From: a methane-oxidizing endosymbiont of Gigantopelta aegis
Lineage (GTDB): Bacteria; Pseudomonadota; Gammaproteobacteria; Methylococcales; Methylomonadaceae
Length of the DNA stretch: 64,000 nucleotides
Assembly (NCBI RefSeq): GCF_016097405.1
Contig: NZ_JAEHGD010000001.1
Location: 2,080,725 to 2,144,724 of the forward strand
Direction: 5' to 3'
In this document: one piece after another, positions 57,073 through 64,000 of the stretch
Numbering within the stretch: position 1 is the stretch's first letter
Layout: each line of letters begins with the position of its first letter
The notes under the pieces: model-generated
The model's database searches: none
What the model saw: the letters and a program-made list of their open reading frames with translations, nothing else
What the model was told of the DNA's origin: nothing
Made by a program: the position numbers and the translations under genes

Positions 57073-58623
57073 ATGAATAAATATTTAATATTAACACTGT
57101 GCAGAGTTTTATTCTTGGGCTTGTTTGTGGTTGACGGAGTGTTAGCTAATGATTTGTTGAATGTGCTTAATACTTTGACGAATACCGGAGCTGTCTCACA
57201 TCAAAACCAAGTGTCTCGTATTGCAAATTATCAAAAGCAGCCAGGGAAAGGAGCGGTAACAAAAACGATTGTTTATGCGGGCTATGCAAAAAACTTTTTG
57301 CCGATTAAACAGTTGATTACACAAGGTCAATGGCAACAGGCTTATACGTTACAAAAACAAAAAATAGTTGCTGATGATGTGAATTTTCTTGATTCAGTTG
57401 AAGCGGGTTTACTTGCCTTGGATAGTCAGCAATTATCCAATTCATTAAAACATTTTACTGAGGCGGAGCAATATCTGAAGCTTCAGGCCGAGAAATCGGT
57501 ATTGGAAGACGGCTTTTTTTCTTTTGGTAGCGAGGCTTTTAGTGTTATTACTGGAGCAGGGGAGGTGACCGATTATAATGGTGAGCCTTTTGAGCGAATT
57601 TTAATGCTTAATTATAAATCCATCGCGTATTTGTTAAATGGTGAGCGTAAAGCTTATAACGTTACCCGTCGGGCAATAGACTGGCAGAACATTGAGCATA
57701 AGGAGTTTGAACAGACGCTTGAATTGGCAAAAAAAGAAATTAATCAGCAACAGGCTGAAATCAGTGAGCATAAAAAAAATAGAAAGCTTCCGGATGCGAA
57801 TAATATTTTTCAGGTGATTGCGGAGCAGTATGACAGTTCCAAAAAAATTGCGTTATCTGTGCCGAGCGCCTATGTTAATCCATTTGGCTTTTACATGGCC
57901 GGTATCGTTCAGGAGTTTGATAGCTTTGATGAACCGGCTTTACGGGATAACGCCCGTATTTCTTACAAAAAGGCGCTTAAATTAAATCCTAAAAGCAAGG
58001 TTATTAAACAAGCTTTACGGGAGGTTAAAAGGCGGCCCCGACGAGGGAAGCGTTTGGTTCAAGTTGTTATTGCAGATGGCTTTGCACCGGTGAAAAAAAT
58101 GCTGCAATTTGCGTTACCCATGCCAGGCGGTTTGGTGCCGGTAAAACTGCCAATTTATGAGGCAATACCCTCTAAGGTTGCACATATCAAAATTAAGTCA
58201 GGCAGGCGAACGTTGGCAACTGTCTCATCAGTAGCCAATATTGAAGCGATTGTGTTGAGGCATCAGTTGGACTCTTTGCCACTACAGCATTTTAAAGTGA
58301 TCACTTCAATTGCCAGAAGTACGGCTGAAAACATGTTATGGGGGCAATTAGGTGTACTAGGCCAGATAGGGAAAAACTTTAGGGAGTCATTCGCCAATCC
58401 TGATCTACGAGGTTGGATGTCATTACCTAAACGATTATTAGCCGCACGCTTTTATCTATCAAAACGGATAAGAAAAATCAGTATTGTCAGTTATGACAAA
58501 AGATGGCGAAGATTAGCGACATCGATTGTTGAGCTTCCTCAAAACAAACATAGCTTTGTCTATGCCAGAACAATTGATGATCAAATCAATGCTAATGCGA
58601 ACAAAACATTATGGGTGAATTGA
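57073..58623 (+). CDS. COG3014-like lipoprotein-cluster protein
   Basis: This 516-residue exported protein (signal about 1-25, ending VLAND) has TPR-like helices (QGQWQQAYTLQKQKIVADD, SYKKALKLNPKSKVIKQALR). A C-terminal domain follows (VIADGFAPVKKMLQFALPMP). It fits the COG3014 family, often encoded with YcfL- and LpoB-like genes, as here. The function is unknown; the location is periplasmic. Confidence 0.78.
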   Translation: MNKYLILTLCRVLFLGLFVVDGVLANDLLNVLNTLTNTGAVSHQNQVSRIANYQKQPGKGAVTKTIVYAGYAKNFLPIKQLITQGQWQQAYTLQKQKIVADDVNFLDSVEAGLLALDSQQLSNSLKHFTEAEQYLKLQAEKSVLEDGFFSFGSEAFSVITGAGEVTDYNGEPFERILMLNYKSIAYLLNGERKAYNVTRRAIDWQNIEHKEFEQTLELAKKEINQQQAEISEHKKNRKLPDANNIFQVIAEQYDSSKKIALSVPSAYVNPFGFYMAGIVQEFDSFDEPALRDNARISYKKALKLNPKSKVIKQALREVKRRPRRGKRLVQVVIADGFAPVKKMLQFALPMPGGLVPVKLPIYEAIPSKVAHIKIKSGRRTLATVSSVANIEAIVLRHQLDSLPLQHFKVITSIARSTAENMLWGQLGVLGQIGKNFRESFANPDLRGWMSLPKRLLAARFYLSKRIRKISIVSYDKRWRRLATSIVELPQNKHSFVYARTIDDQINANANKTLWVN

Positions 58624-58624
58624 G

Positions 58625-59101
58625 ATGAGAGTAAAAAATATATTCGAGCTTTTGGCTGTACTGATTAGCGTTATCGTATTATCGGCATGTTCAACTTTGA
58701 AAGGTGCCAATATGACACATAAAGCGCAACTTACGATTGATGACACCCATCCTCGTGCGACATTGATTATAGGCTCCAGTGACTTGGTTGATAATATTTT
58801 GATTACCAATGTCAAAATTGGAAAAGTTGGTCTGCTGACTCGGGCGGCTGTGGATGTTCAGAACCTAACTGATGACCGTTATCAATTGGAATATAAATTC
58901 GTTTGGAGGGATCGGCAAGGGTTTCCTATAGATGAATCCAATGTTTGGCATCGATTTGTCTTAACACCTAGAAAGATAAAAAGTTTTCAAAGTGTTGGTA
59001 AAAGAGAAGACGCTTATTCCGTTCAGTTTACTGTGCGTTTTCCTGATGATTTATATATTGAAACTGATTATCAGGACGAAAAAGCCAAGCCATTCTTTTG
59101 A
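58625..59101 (+). CDS. YcfL-like (DUF1425) lipoprotein
   Basis: This 158-residue protein has a lipobox at VIVLSACSTLKG (about 17-28). A DUF1425-type beta domain follows (VDVQNLTDDRYQLEYKFVWR). YcfL genes lie beside lpoB in enterobacteria; the same pairing is kept here. It starts 1 base after the COG3014-like stop, so it is in the same operon. Confidence 0.85.
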   Translation: MRVKNIFELLAVLISVIVLSACSTLKGANMTHKAQLTIDDTHPRATLIIGSSDLVDNILITNVKIGKVGLLTRAAVDVQNLTDDRYQLEYKFVWRDRQGFPIDESNVWHRFVLTPRKIKSFQSVGKREDAYSVQFTVRFPDDLYIETDYQDEKAKPFF

Positions 59102-59189
59102 TTGTTTTGTGTGCAGGCCTATCTCTCGCTCTCATTGCGCGACGAGAGTGCTTGTGATGGTTGATTTGTTTTAAAACGGGAAAAAAATA

Positions 59190-59708
59190 ATGAAAAAAAT
59201 CCTCCTATTTACTTTATCTTTTACTTTAATAGCCTGTTCAAATTCTCATTTGGGTGGACAGTCCAGAGTGGCTATTCTTGATGATAGTAGCCGGGCACAT
59301 TTACAGGCTGAATTAACAATGGCGGACTATACCGCATTTGCTGAAAAAGTGACGAATAAAATGTTGCGCTCAAGGTTAGTGCAAAGTTGGGGTAAAAAAC
59401 GACCACGCTTGATAGTTGGTAGGTTAGTTAACAATACTGATAATGAAAGTATTCGGATGCAGGATATATATGATCGGATAACCGAAACGATTCTTTCGTC
59501 TGGTTTGGTGAGGTTAATGGACCCTTCGGCAACTTCATTCGATTATGTGGTAAAAACTGAATTGTCCTCAACGCGGCAATATGGCAACAATGGCGAAGAG
59601 CTGGCTTACTATAAATTAGAGTTTAAGTTATTCAAAATTGATGGTGAAATGGTTGGGCAGTGGTCAGATGTTTTGCCGTTAGGGAAAGCTTCGCGTCGGT
59701 TTCTGTAG
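59190..59708 (+). CDS. lpoB: LpoB-like penicillin-binding-protein activator
   Basis: This 172-residue lipoprotein has a lipobox at FTLIACSNS (about 11-19). The LpoB/CsgG-like domain has RPRLIVGRLVNNTDNESIRM, then DRITETILSSGLVRLMDP and a SFDYVVKTELSS strand. LpoB is the outer-membrane activator of PBP1b, needed for peptidoglycan synthesis in gammaproteobacteria. Its place beside a YcfL gene supports this. Confidence 0.82.
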   Translation: MKKILLFTLSFTLIACSNSHLGGQSRVAILDDSSRAHLQAELTMADYTAFAEKVTNKMLRSRLVQSWGKKRPRLIVGRLVNNTDNESIRMQDIYDRITETILSSGLVRLMDPSATSFDYVVKTELSSTRQYGNNGEELAYYKLEFKLFKIDGEMVGQWSDVLPLGKASRRFL

Positions 59709-59891
59709 CTAGTTGATTCGTAGAATATCATGAATAAGGTTAGCGGTTATAGGTCTGATTGGATAGGCTGCTTTTATTCAAGAGCGTCAATGTATTGAGG
59801 TCTGCCTTGAATGCCGAACATCATGGCACTATGTAAAGTTGACTAAAATGCTGGGTATTGTCATAATTATTTTTTTATCTTAGAGTTTGTT

Positions 59892-60224
59892 ATGGCTGAT
59901 CCAATTATTTTTACAGACAATGCTGCGAAGAAAGTCGGCAGTTTGATTTCAGAAGAAGGTAACGATAATCTGAAATTGCGTGTTTATATTTCAGGGGGTG
60001 GTTGTTCAGGCTTCCAATATGGTTTTACCTTTGATGAAGAGGTAAACGAGGATGATACCATCGTTGAAAATGGTGGTGTGACGGTGTTAATTGATTCGAT
60101 GAGCATTCAATATTTAAAAGGCGCAGAGATTGATTACAAAGAAGATGTATCCGGCGCCCAGTTTGTGATTCGCAATCCAAATGCGAGTACAACCTGCGGT
60201 TGTGGATCATCATTTTCCCCCTAG
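59892..60224 (+). CDS. erpA: Iron-sulfur cluster insertion protein
   Basis: This 110-residue A-type carrier has the three conserved cysteines in [12 protein letters not shown] and TTCGCGSSF. ErpA delivers [4Fe-4S] clusters to target enzymes. The length and sequence fit ErpA better than IscA. The end overlaps anmK by 15 bases in convergent orientation. Confidence 0.95.
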   Translation: MADPIIFTDNAAKKVGSLISEEGNDNLKLRVYISGGGCSGFQYGFTFDEEVNEDDTIVENGGVTVLIDSMSIQYLKGAEIDYKEDVSGAQFVIRNPNASTTCGCGSSFSP

Positions 60225-61334
60225 ACACATGGATTTCCCTGGATAAATTCCGCCTAATACAACGGGGTTTTTAGCTCCGGTGGCAGAGCAAAGATTGCCT
60301 GGTAAGCGATGGATTGTTTGCCGGGCAAGCCAGGCAAATGCAATCGCTTCAACCTGATCCGGGTCGATGCCATAGGCGTCACTGGTTTCGACAGAACGGT
60401 TTAAATTCTGGCGTAATAGCTTCTTGAGATGATGGTTGTGACTGCCGCCGCCACAGAGAATTATTTTTTGACACTCCGAACCATATTCTTCAATTGCGTC
60501 ACTAATACTATCGGCTGTCAGTTGGCAGAGTGTGGCTTGAATATCTGCTGCTTGAAGATCGTTAAATCGGGATATCTTTTGTTTCAGCCAGCGAGCTGAG
60601 AAATATTCTTTGCCTGTACTTTTCGGTGGTGGGTGCTGGAAGTAGGTATCTTTTTTTAGGTGGCTGAGTAAGACTTTGCAAACATGGCCAGAAGCTGCCC
60701 AGGCTCCATTTTTGTCATAAGGCTGATGTTGAATTTTATTGATCCAGTAGTCCATTAAGGTATTACCGGGCCCAGTATCAAAACCAAGGACTTCTTCACT
60801 TTTTTTTAAAATACTGATATTACTGATGCCGCCAATATTGACGACGCATACAGGAAGGTGCCTTGCAAAAAAATAACGATGAAAAGCCGGAACGAGAGGT
60901 GCACCTTGTCCGCCAACGGCCATATCTCTGCGACGAAGATCGCTGATTGTCGTAATACCGGTTTTCTCAGCAATCACATTGGGGTCGCCAATTTGTAAGG
61001 AAAAGGGGTGATCGCTCGTCGGTGCATGGTGCGTTGTTAGGCCGTGACAGCCAATAGCTGTAATTTTCTCAGGCTTGATTTGAGCTTTATCTAGCAATTG
61101 CTGTGATGCTTTGGCAAAAAGATGGCCGAGCATGTGGTCAAGACGGCCATAGTCATGTAGATAAATAGGGTGGTCAGGCTGACTAAGTTGATAGAGTTGC
61201 TGTTTGAGTTGTTCCGAAAATGGGATGTAGTGAAAGCCTAAAACCTTGCATTTACCCGAGCTAAAGTCAGCAAGGGCGGCATCGATACCATCGAGGCTGG
61301 TTCCTGACATCAGGCCGATATATAAATCGGACAT
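60210..61334 (-). CDS. anmK: Anhydro-N-acetylmuramic acid kinase
   Basis: This 374-residue sugar kinase has the family's N-terminal [15 protein letters not shown], then [20 protein letters not shown] and [13 protein letters not shown]. It recycles the anhydroMurNAc of cell-wall turnover to MurNAc-6-phosphate. It lies 3 bases downstream of the M23 peptidase gene, a common cell-wall pairing in this group. Confidence 0.96.
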   Translation of the reverse strand: MSDLYIGLMSGTSLDGIDAALADFSSGKCKVLGFHYIPFSEQLKQQLYQLSQPDHPIYLHDYGRLDHMLGHLFAKASQQLLDKAQIKPEKITAIGCHGLTTHHAPTSDHPFSLQIGDPNVIAEKTGITTISDLRRRDMAVGGQGAPLVPAFHRYFFARHLPVCVVNIGGISNISILKKSEEVLGFDTGPGNTLMDYWINKIQHQPYDKNGAWAASGHVCKVLLSHLKKDTYFQHPPPKSTGKEYFSARWLKQKISRFNDLQAADIQATLCQLTADSISDAIEEYGSECQKIILCGGGSHNHHLKKLLRQNLNRSVETSDAYGIDPDQVEAIAFAWLARQTIHRLPGNLCSATGAKNPVVLGGIYPGKSMCLGGK

Positions 61335-61337
61335 CGA

Positions 61338-62717
61338 TTATTGCTGATTTTGTGCCAGTAAATGCGAGGCTTTTGCTTTATTTAGCTGTGCCAATAAGGG
61401 TTCAGCTTGCGCTTTGAATTCAGCCAATAATGATTTTTTGATGGGGTTAGCATGAGGTAACTTCACTGTCAATGGATTACGGTGTACACCATTGATTCTG
61501 AATTCATAATGTAAATGGGGGCCTGTGGCCAGGCCTGACTGCCCGACATAACCTATCACCTGGCCTTGTTTAACCCGGGAGCCGTTTTTCAAGCCTCTTT
61601 TAAAGCCGGATAAATGGGCATAAAGGGTCGTATATTTTTGTCCATGTTTGACAACAACTGTGCGGCCATAACCACCTTTACGGCCTCTGAAAATGATGCG
61701 TCCATCACCGGTTGTTTTTACCGGCGTGCCTGTGCGTGCCGCGTAATCGACGCCTTTGTGTGCTCGAATTCTGTTGAGTACCGGGTGCTTGCGATGTAGA
61801 TTAAACGGGGAGCTGATGCGGGCAAATGCAACCGGGGTGCGTAAAAATGCTTTGCGCAGGCTTTTTCCATCCGGTGTGTAATAATGTTTGCTGCCGTCAG
61901 GCTCGATAAAACGTACAGCAGTAAAAGTTTTCCCTTGGTTGACAAACTCTGCGGAAATAATTTCTCCGCCATCTACGGGGTGACCGTCTACCAAATGCTT
62001 TTCATAAACAACGGTAAATTGATCGCCTTTGCGAAGGTTTAACGCAAAATCAATGTCCCAGGCAAAGATATTGGCTAATTGCATGATTAGATTGTCATTG
62101 AGGCCGGCTTGTTTACCATCTAAAAATAATGAAGACTGAATAGAGCCTTGCGTGCTGGCAACTTGGGTTTCAATGTCTTTGGTTTGAATCGCAACGTCAA
62201 AATTATCGCTATGCCGAGTAGCGATTAAGGTCTCGATGGCGTTTTTACGGTAGATCAACTCTTGTAGTTGACCTTCGGCATCAGTTTTAGCGATCAGCTC
62301 CTTGCCGACTTTTAAATGGGCAAATTGTTTTCCCAGGTCATTGCTATGCGTGATTCGGTACAGGTCTTTTCTGCTCAAAGCCATTTTTTCAAAAATGACA
62401 GAGAGGTTTTCGCCTTTTTTGATGCGATGTGTCAACGTCACCAGTGTTGATTCATTAGTTGCCTCATCGATAGTGTGAGCTTGATCTTCTGGCAGCGATT
62501 CTAGCACTGGCGTAGATACATCAGGTAATGAAATGTTGGCGGATATAACAGTTTCGGATGTTACTGTTTTATCCGAATCGTCATCCGGTACAATAAGTAT
62601 GTAGGATGCTGAGATCGTAAAAAACACACTGAAAGCTAAAACGAATATATTAAAAGTACGTTTTTTCACAAAAATAACCGAAATCTGGAAATAAAAAGAG
62701 GGTCTGATTTCATACAA
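61338..62717 (-). CDS. M23-family murein DD-endopeptidase (MepM-like)
   Basis: This 459-residue peptidase has an N-terminal membrane anchor (about 20-45), a LysM/OapA-like domain (HRIKKGENLSVIFEKMALSR, about 92-111) and a C-terminal LytM domain. The zinc residues are in AHKGVDYAARTGTP and GLATGPHLHYEFRINGVHR. It cleaves peptidoglycan crosslinks, probably during growth. ATG 62717 is the upstream start; GTG 62669, directly before KKRTFNIFVLAF, is also possible. It forms an operon with anmK. Confidence 0.9.
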   Translation of the reverse strand: MYEIRPSFYFQISVIFVKKRTFNIFVLAFSVFFTISASYILIVPDDDSDKTVTSETVISANISLPDVSTPVLESLPEDQAHTIDEATNESTLVTLTHRIKKGENLSVIFEKMALSRKDLYRITHSNDLGKQFAHLKVGKELIAKTDAEGQLQELIYRKNAIETLIATRHSDNFDVAIQTKDIETQVASTQGSIQSSLFLDGKQAGLNDNLIMQLANIFAWDIDFALNLRKGDQFTVVYEKHLVDGHPVDGGEIISAEFVNQGKTFTAVRFIEPDGSKHYYTPDGKSLRKAFLRTPVAFARISSPFNLHRKHPVLNRIRAHKGVDYAARTGTPVKTTGDGRIIFRGRKGGYGRTVVVKHGQKYTTLYAHLSGFKRGLKNGSRVKQGQVIGYVGQSGLATGPHLHYEFRINGVHRNPLTVKLPHANPIKKSLLAEFKAQAEPLLAQLNKAKASHLLAQNQQ

Positions 62718-62760
62718 TTATAGAACAAAATGAATAATTATTCTCACACTAATCCAGTCT

Positions 62761-62775
62761 ACACTATAATAGTGT
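62761..62775 (+). promoter_or_regulatory. Candidate tyrS promoter with palindromic -10 region
   Basis: ACACTATAATAGTGT is a perfect palindrome centred on TATAAT, 29 bases before the likely tyrS start. A matching -35 box is not clear. It could be both a promoter and an operator. Confidence 0.4.
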
Positions 62776-62803
62776 GATTTTTTCGATAGACTGGAGAATC
62801 AAG

Positions 62804-64000
62804 TTGCAGCAGGAAATGATGGAGCAAATTCGGCGCGGCGCCGAAGAAATATTGGTGGAAAATGAACTGATAAAAAAATTGGAAGAAGGGCGGCCACTTC
62901 GTATTAAGGCAGGTTTTGATCCTACTGCGCCAGATCTGCATCTCGGCCATACGGTTCTGATCAACAAATTAAAACAGTTTCAGGACCTTGGTCATGAGGT
63001 TTTGTTTTTAATTGGTGATTTTACGGCCATGATTGGTGACCCAACCGGTAAAAATGTAACACGAAAGCCGTTAACCAAAGAGCAAGTCCTTGAAAATGCG
63101 AAAACTTATCAGGAGCAAGTATTCAAGATTTTGGATCCAGCAAAAACCAAAGTCTTATTTAATTCAGAATGGATGGGTGCTATGTCGTCTTCTGAAATGA
63201 TACAGCTTGCAGCAAAGCACACGGTGGCACGGATGCTGGAGCGGGATGATTTTAGTAAGCGATATAAAAGTGGACGGCCTATTGCAATCCATGAATTTCT
63301 CTATCCATTGATTCAAGGATATGACTCGGTCGTTATAAAGGCGGATGTGGAGTTGGGCGGAACCGATCAAAAATTTAATTTACTGGTTGGACGGCAATTG
63401 CAAGAAATGGAAGGGCAGAAACCTCAAACCATTCTGACCATGCCAATTTTAGAGGGGCTGGATGGTGTGCAAAAAATGTCTAAATCTTTAAATAACTACA
63501 TTGGTATTGCTGATAAGCCTGATGATATGTTCGGTAAAATAATGTCGATCTCGGATGACTTGATGTGGCGCTATTACGAATTGCTCAGTTTTAAGCCGAT
63601 GAATGATATCCGTCAATGGCAGAAAAACTGCGAAAAAGGGGAAAACCCCAAAAATTATAAAGTCGCGCTGGCGCAAGAAATTATCGAGCGTTTTCACGGG
63701 GTTGTCGCGGCAAAAAAGGCACTGGAAAGCTTTGAGGCGCGCTTTCAACGTGGGGCAATACCAGATGAAATGGATGAGGTCGTGTTAACAACCCAGGGAG
63801 AAGCTTATCCAATTGCCAATTTATTGAAAGATGCAGGTCTAACAAAAAGCACATCAGAGGCCATCCGGATGATTAAGCAAGGAGCAGTTAAAATTGATGG
63901 TGAAAAAATTTCTGACCCAAAGGTGCAGATTTCAGCGGAGCAACAACAGGTTTTCCAAGTTGGGAAACGCAAGTTTGCTCGCGTTGAGGTTCAAAAAACG
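62804..64000 (+). CDS. tyrS: Tyrosyl-tRNA synthetase, last codons beyond window
   Basis: 399 codons are visible of a class I synthetase: the HIGH-type motif DLHLGHTVL (PDLHLGH), KMSKS (in [11 protein letters not shown]), and a C-terminal S4 domain ([20 protein letters not shown]). It charges tRNA-Tyr. The start is taken as TTG 62804 with GGAG upstream at 62793-62796; ATG 62816 is an alternative. The end, FARVEVQKT, is close to the normal C-terminus, so only a few residues are missing. Confidence 0.95.
   Translation, partial: MQQEMMEQIRRGAEEILVENELIKKLEEGRPLRIKAGFDPTAPDLHLGHTVLINKLKQFQDLGHEVLFLIGDFTAMIGDPTGKNVTRKPLTKEQVLENAKTYQEQVFKILDPAKTKVLFNSEWMGAMSSSEMIQLAAKHTVARMLERDDFSKRYKSGRPIAIHEFLYPLIQGYDSVVIKADVELGGTDQKFNLLVGRQLQEMEGQKPQTILTMPILEGLDGVQKMSKSLNNYIGIADKPDDMFGKIMSISDDLMWRYYELLSFKPMNDIRQWQKNCEKGENPKNYKVALAQEIIERFHGVVAAKKALESFEARFQRGAIPDEMDEVVLTTQGEAYPIANLLKDAGLTKSTSEAIRMIKQGAVKIDGEKISDPKVQISAEQQQVFQVGKRKFARVEVQKT

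Noticed and set aside
1..64000. tRNA or rRNA genes
   Set aside because: No cloverleaf-like or rRNA-like stretch was noticed by eye; a tRNA scan would be needed to exclude one.

Overview
The window is chromosomal DNA from a gammaproteobacterial (type I, Methylococcales-like) methanotroph. The main evidence is a nearly complete calcium-type methanol dehydrogenase operon in the order mxaF-J-G-I-R-(unknown)-S-A-C-K-L. Typical gammaproteobacterial housekeeping genes surround it: aroK-aroB-damX, hemE, def-fmt-rsmB, an NtrY/NtrX-like pair, rplM-rpsI, erpA, anmK and tyrS. I do not assign a genus.

Layout. (1) 1-4.4 kb: a leftward defence operon abiEi-abiEii-hsdR, with an operator-like palindrome before abiEi. 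(2) 4.6-14.2 kb: a graveyard of insertion sequences (IS4, an IS5/IS903 remnant, IS66, IS3 with IS5 nested inside, and a partial IS5). They cut up a second defence-like module (XRE-ImmA/IrrE protein, beta-family protein, sce7726-like protein) and the 3' end of a pilQ-type secretin gene. (3) 14.3-21.2 kb: a regulatory and periplasmic block with three NarL/LuxR-type regulators, a histidine kinase, a PepSY protein, an MxaD-like protein and two beta-propellers. A GGA-N5-TCC palindrome recurs in its intergenic regions. (4) 21.2-32.6 kb: the mxa operon, with mxaG split by an IS4 element. (5) 32.6-44.9 kb: housekeeping genes, all intact. (6) 45-51.5 kb: a copper P1B-ATPase cluster with small metal-binding-like partners, a SafE-family protein and an EcsC protein, interspersed with palindromic repeats. 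(7) 51.8-53.9 kb: a flavoprotein gene interrupted by IS5 near its 3' end. (8) 54.1-59.7 kb: an envelope cluster of CsgG-like proteins, a COG3014-like protein, a YcfL-like lipoprotein and an LpoB-like protein. (9) 59.9-64 kb: erpA, anmK, an M23 peptidase and tyrS (cut by the window end).

How it fits together. MxaF, MxaI and cytochrome cL (MxaG) form the periplasmic methanol oxidation system. MxaR, S, A, C, K and L are the proteins tied to its maturation and calcium insertion. The kinase and regulators upstream are the natural candidates to control it. Because mxaG is broken, this cluster as read cannot supply its own electron acceptor, so the cell would need another route, for example a lanthanide XoxF system encoded elsewhere.

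The most distinctive observations are: a 93-bp palindromic MITE inserted exactly in frame (+33 codons) into the receiver domain of a LuxR-type regulator, with a second copy 30 kb away; the IS4 disruption of mxaG; the repeated palindrome at the mxa regulatory genes; a different MITE sitting in the loop of a terminator; and nested insertions whose removal restores reading frames exactly. Many IS genes carry homopolymer frameshifts while core genes do not, so some of the damage in repeats may come from assembly.
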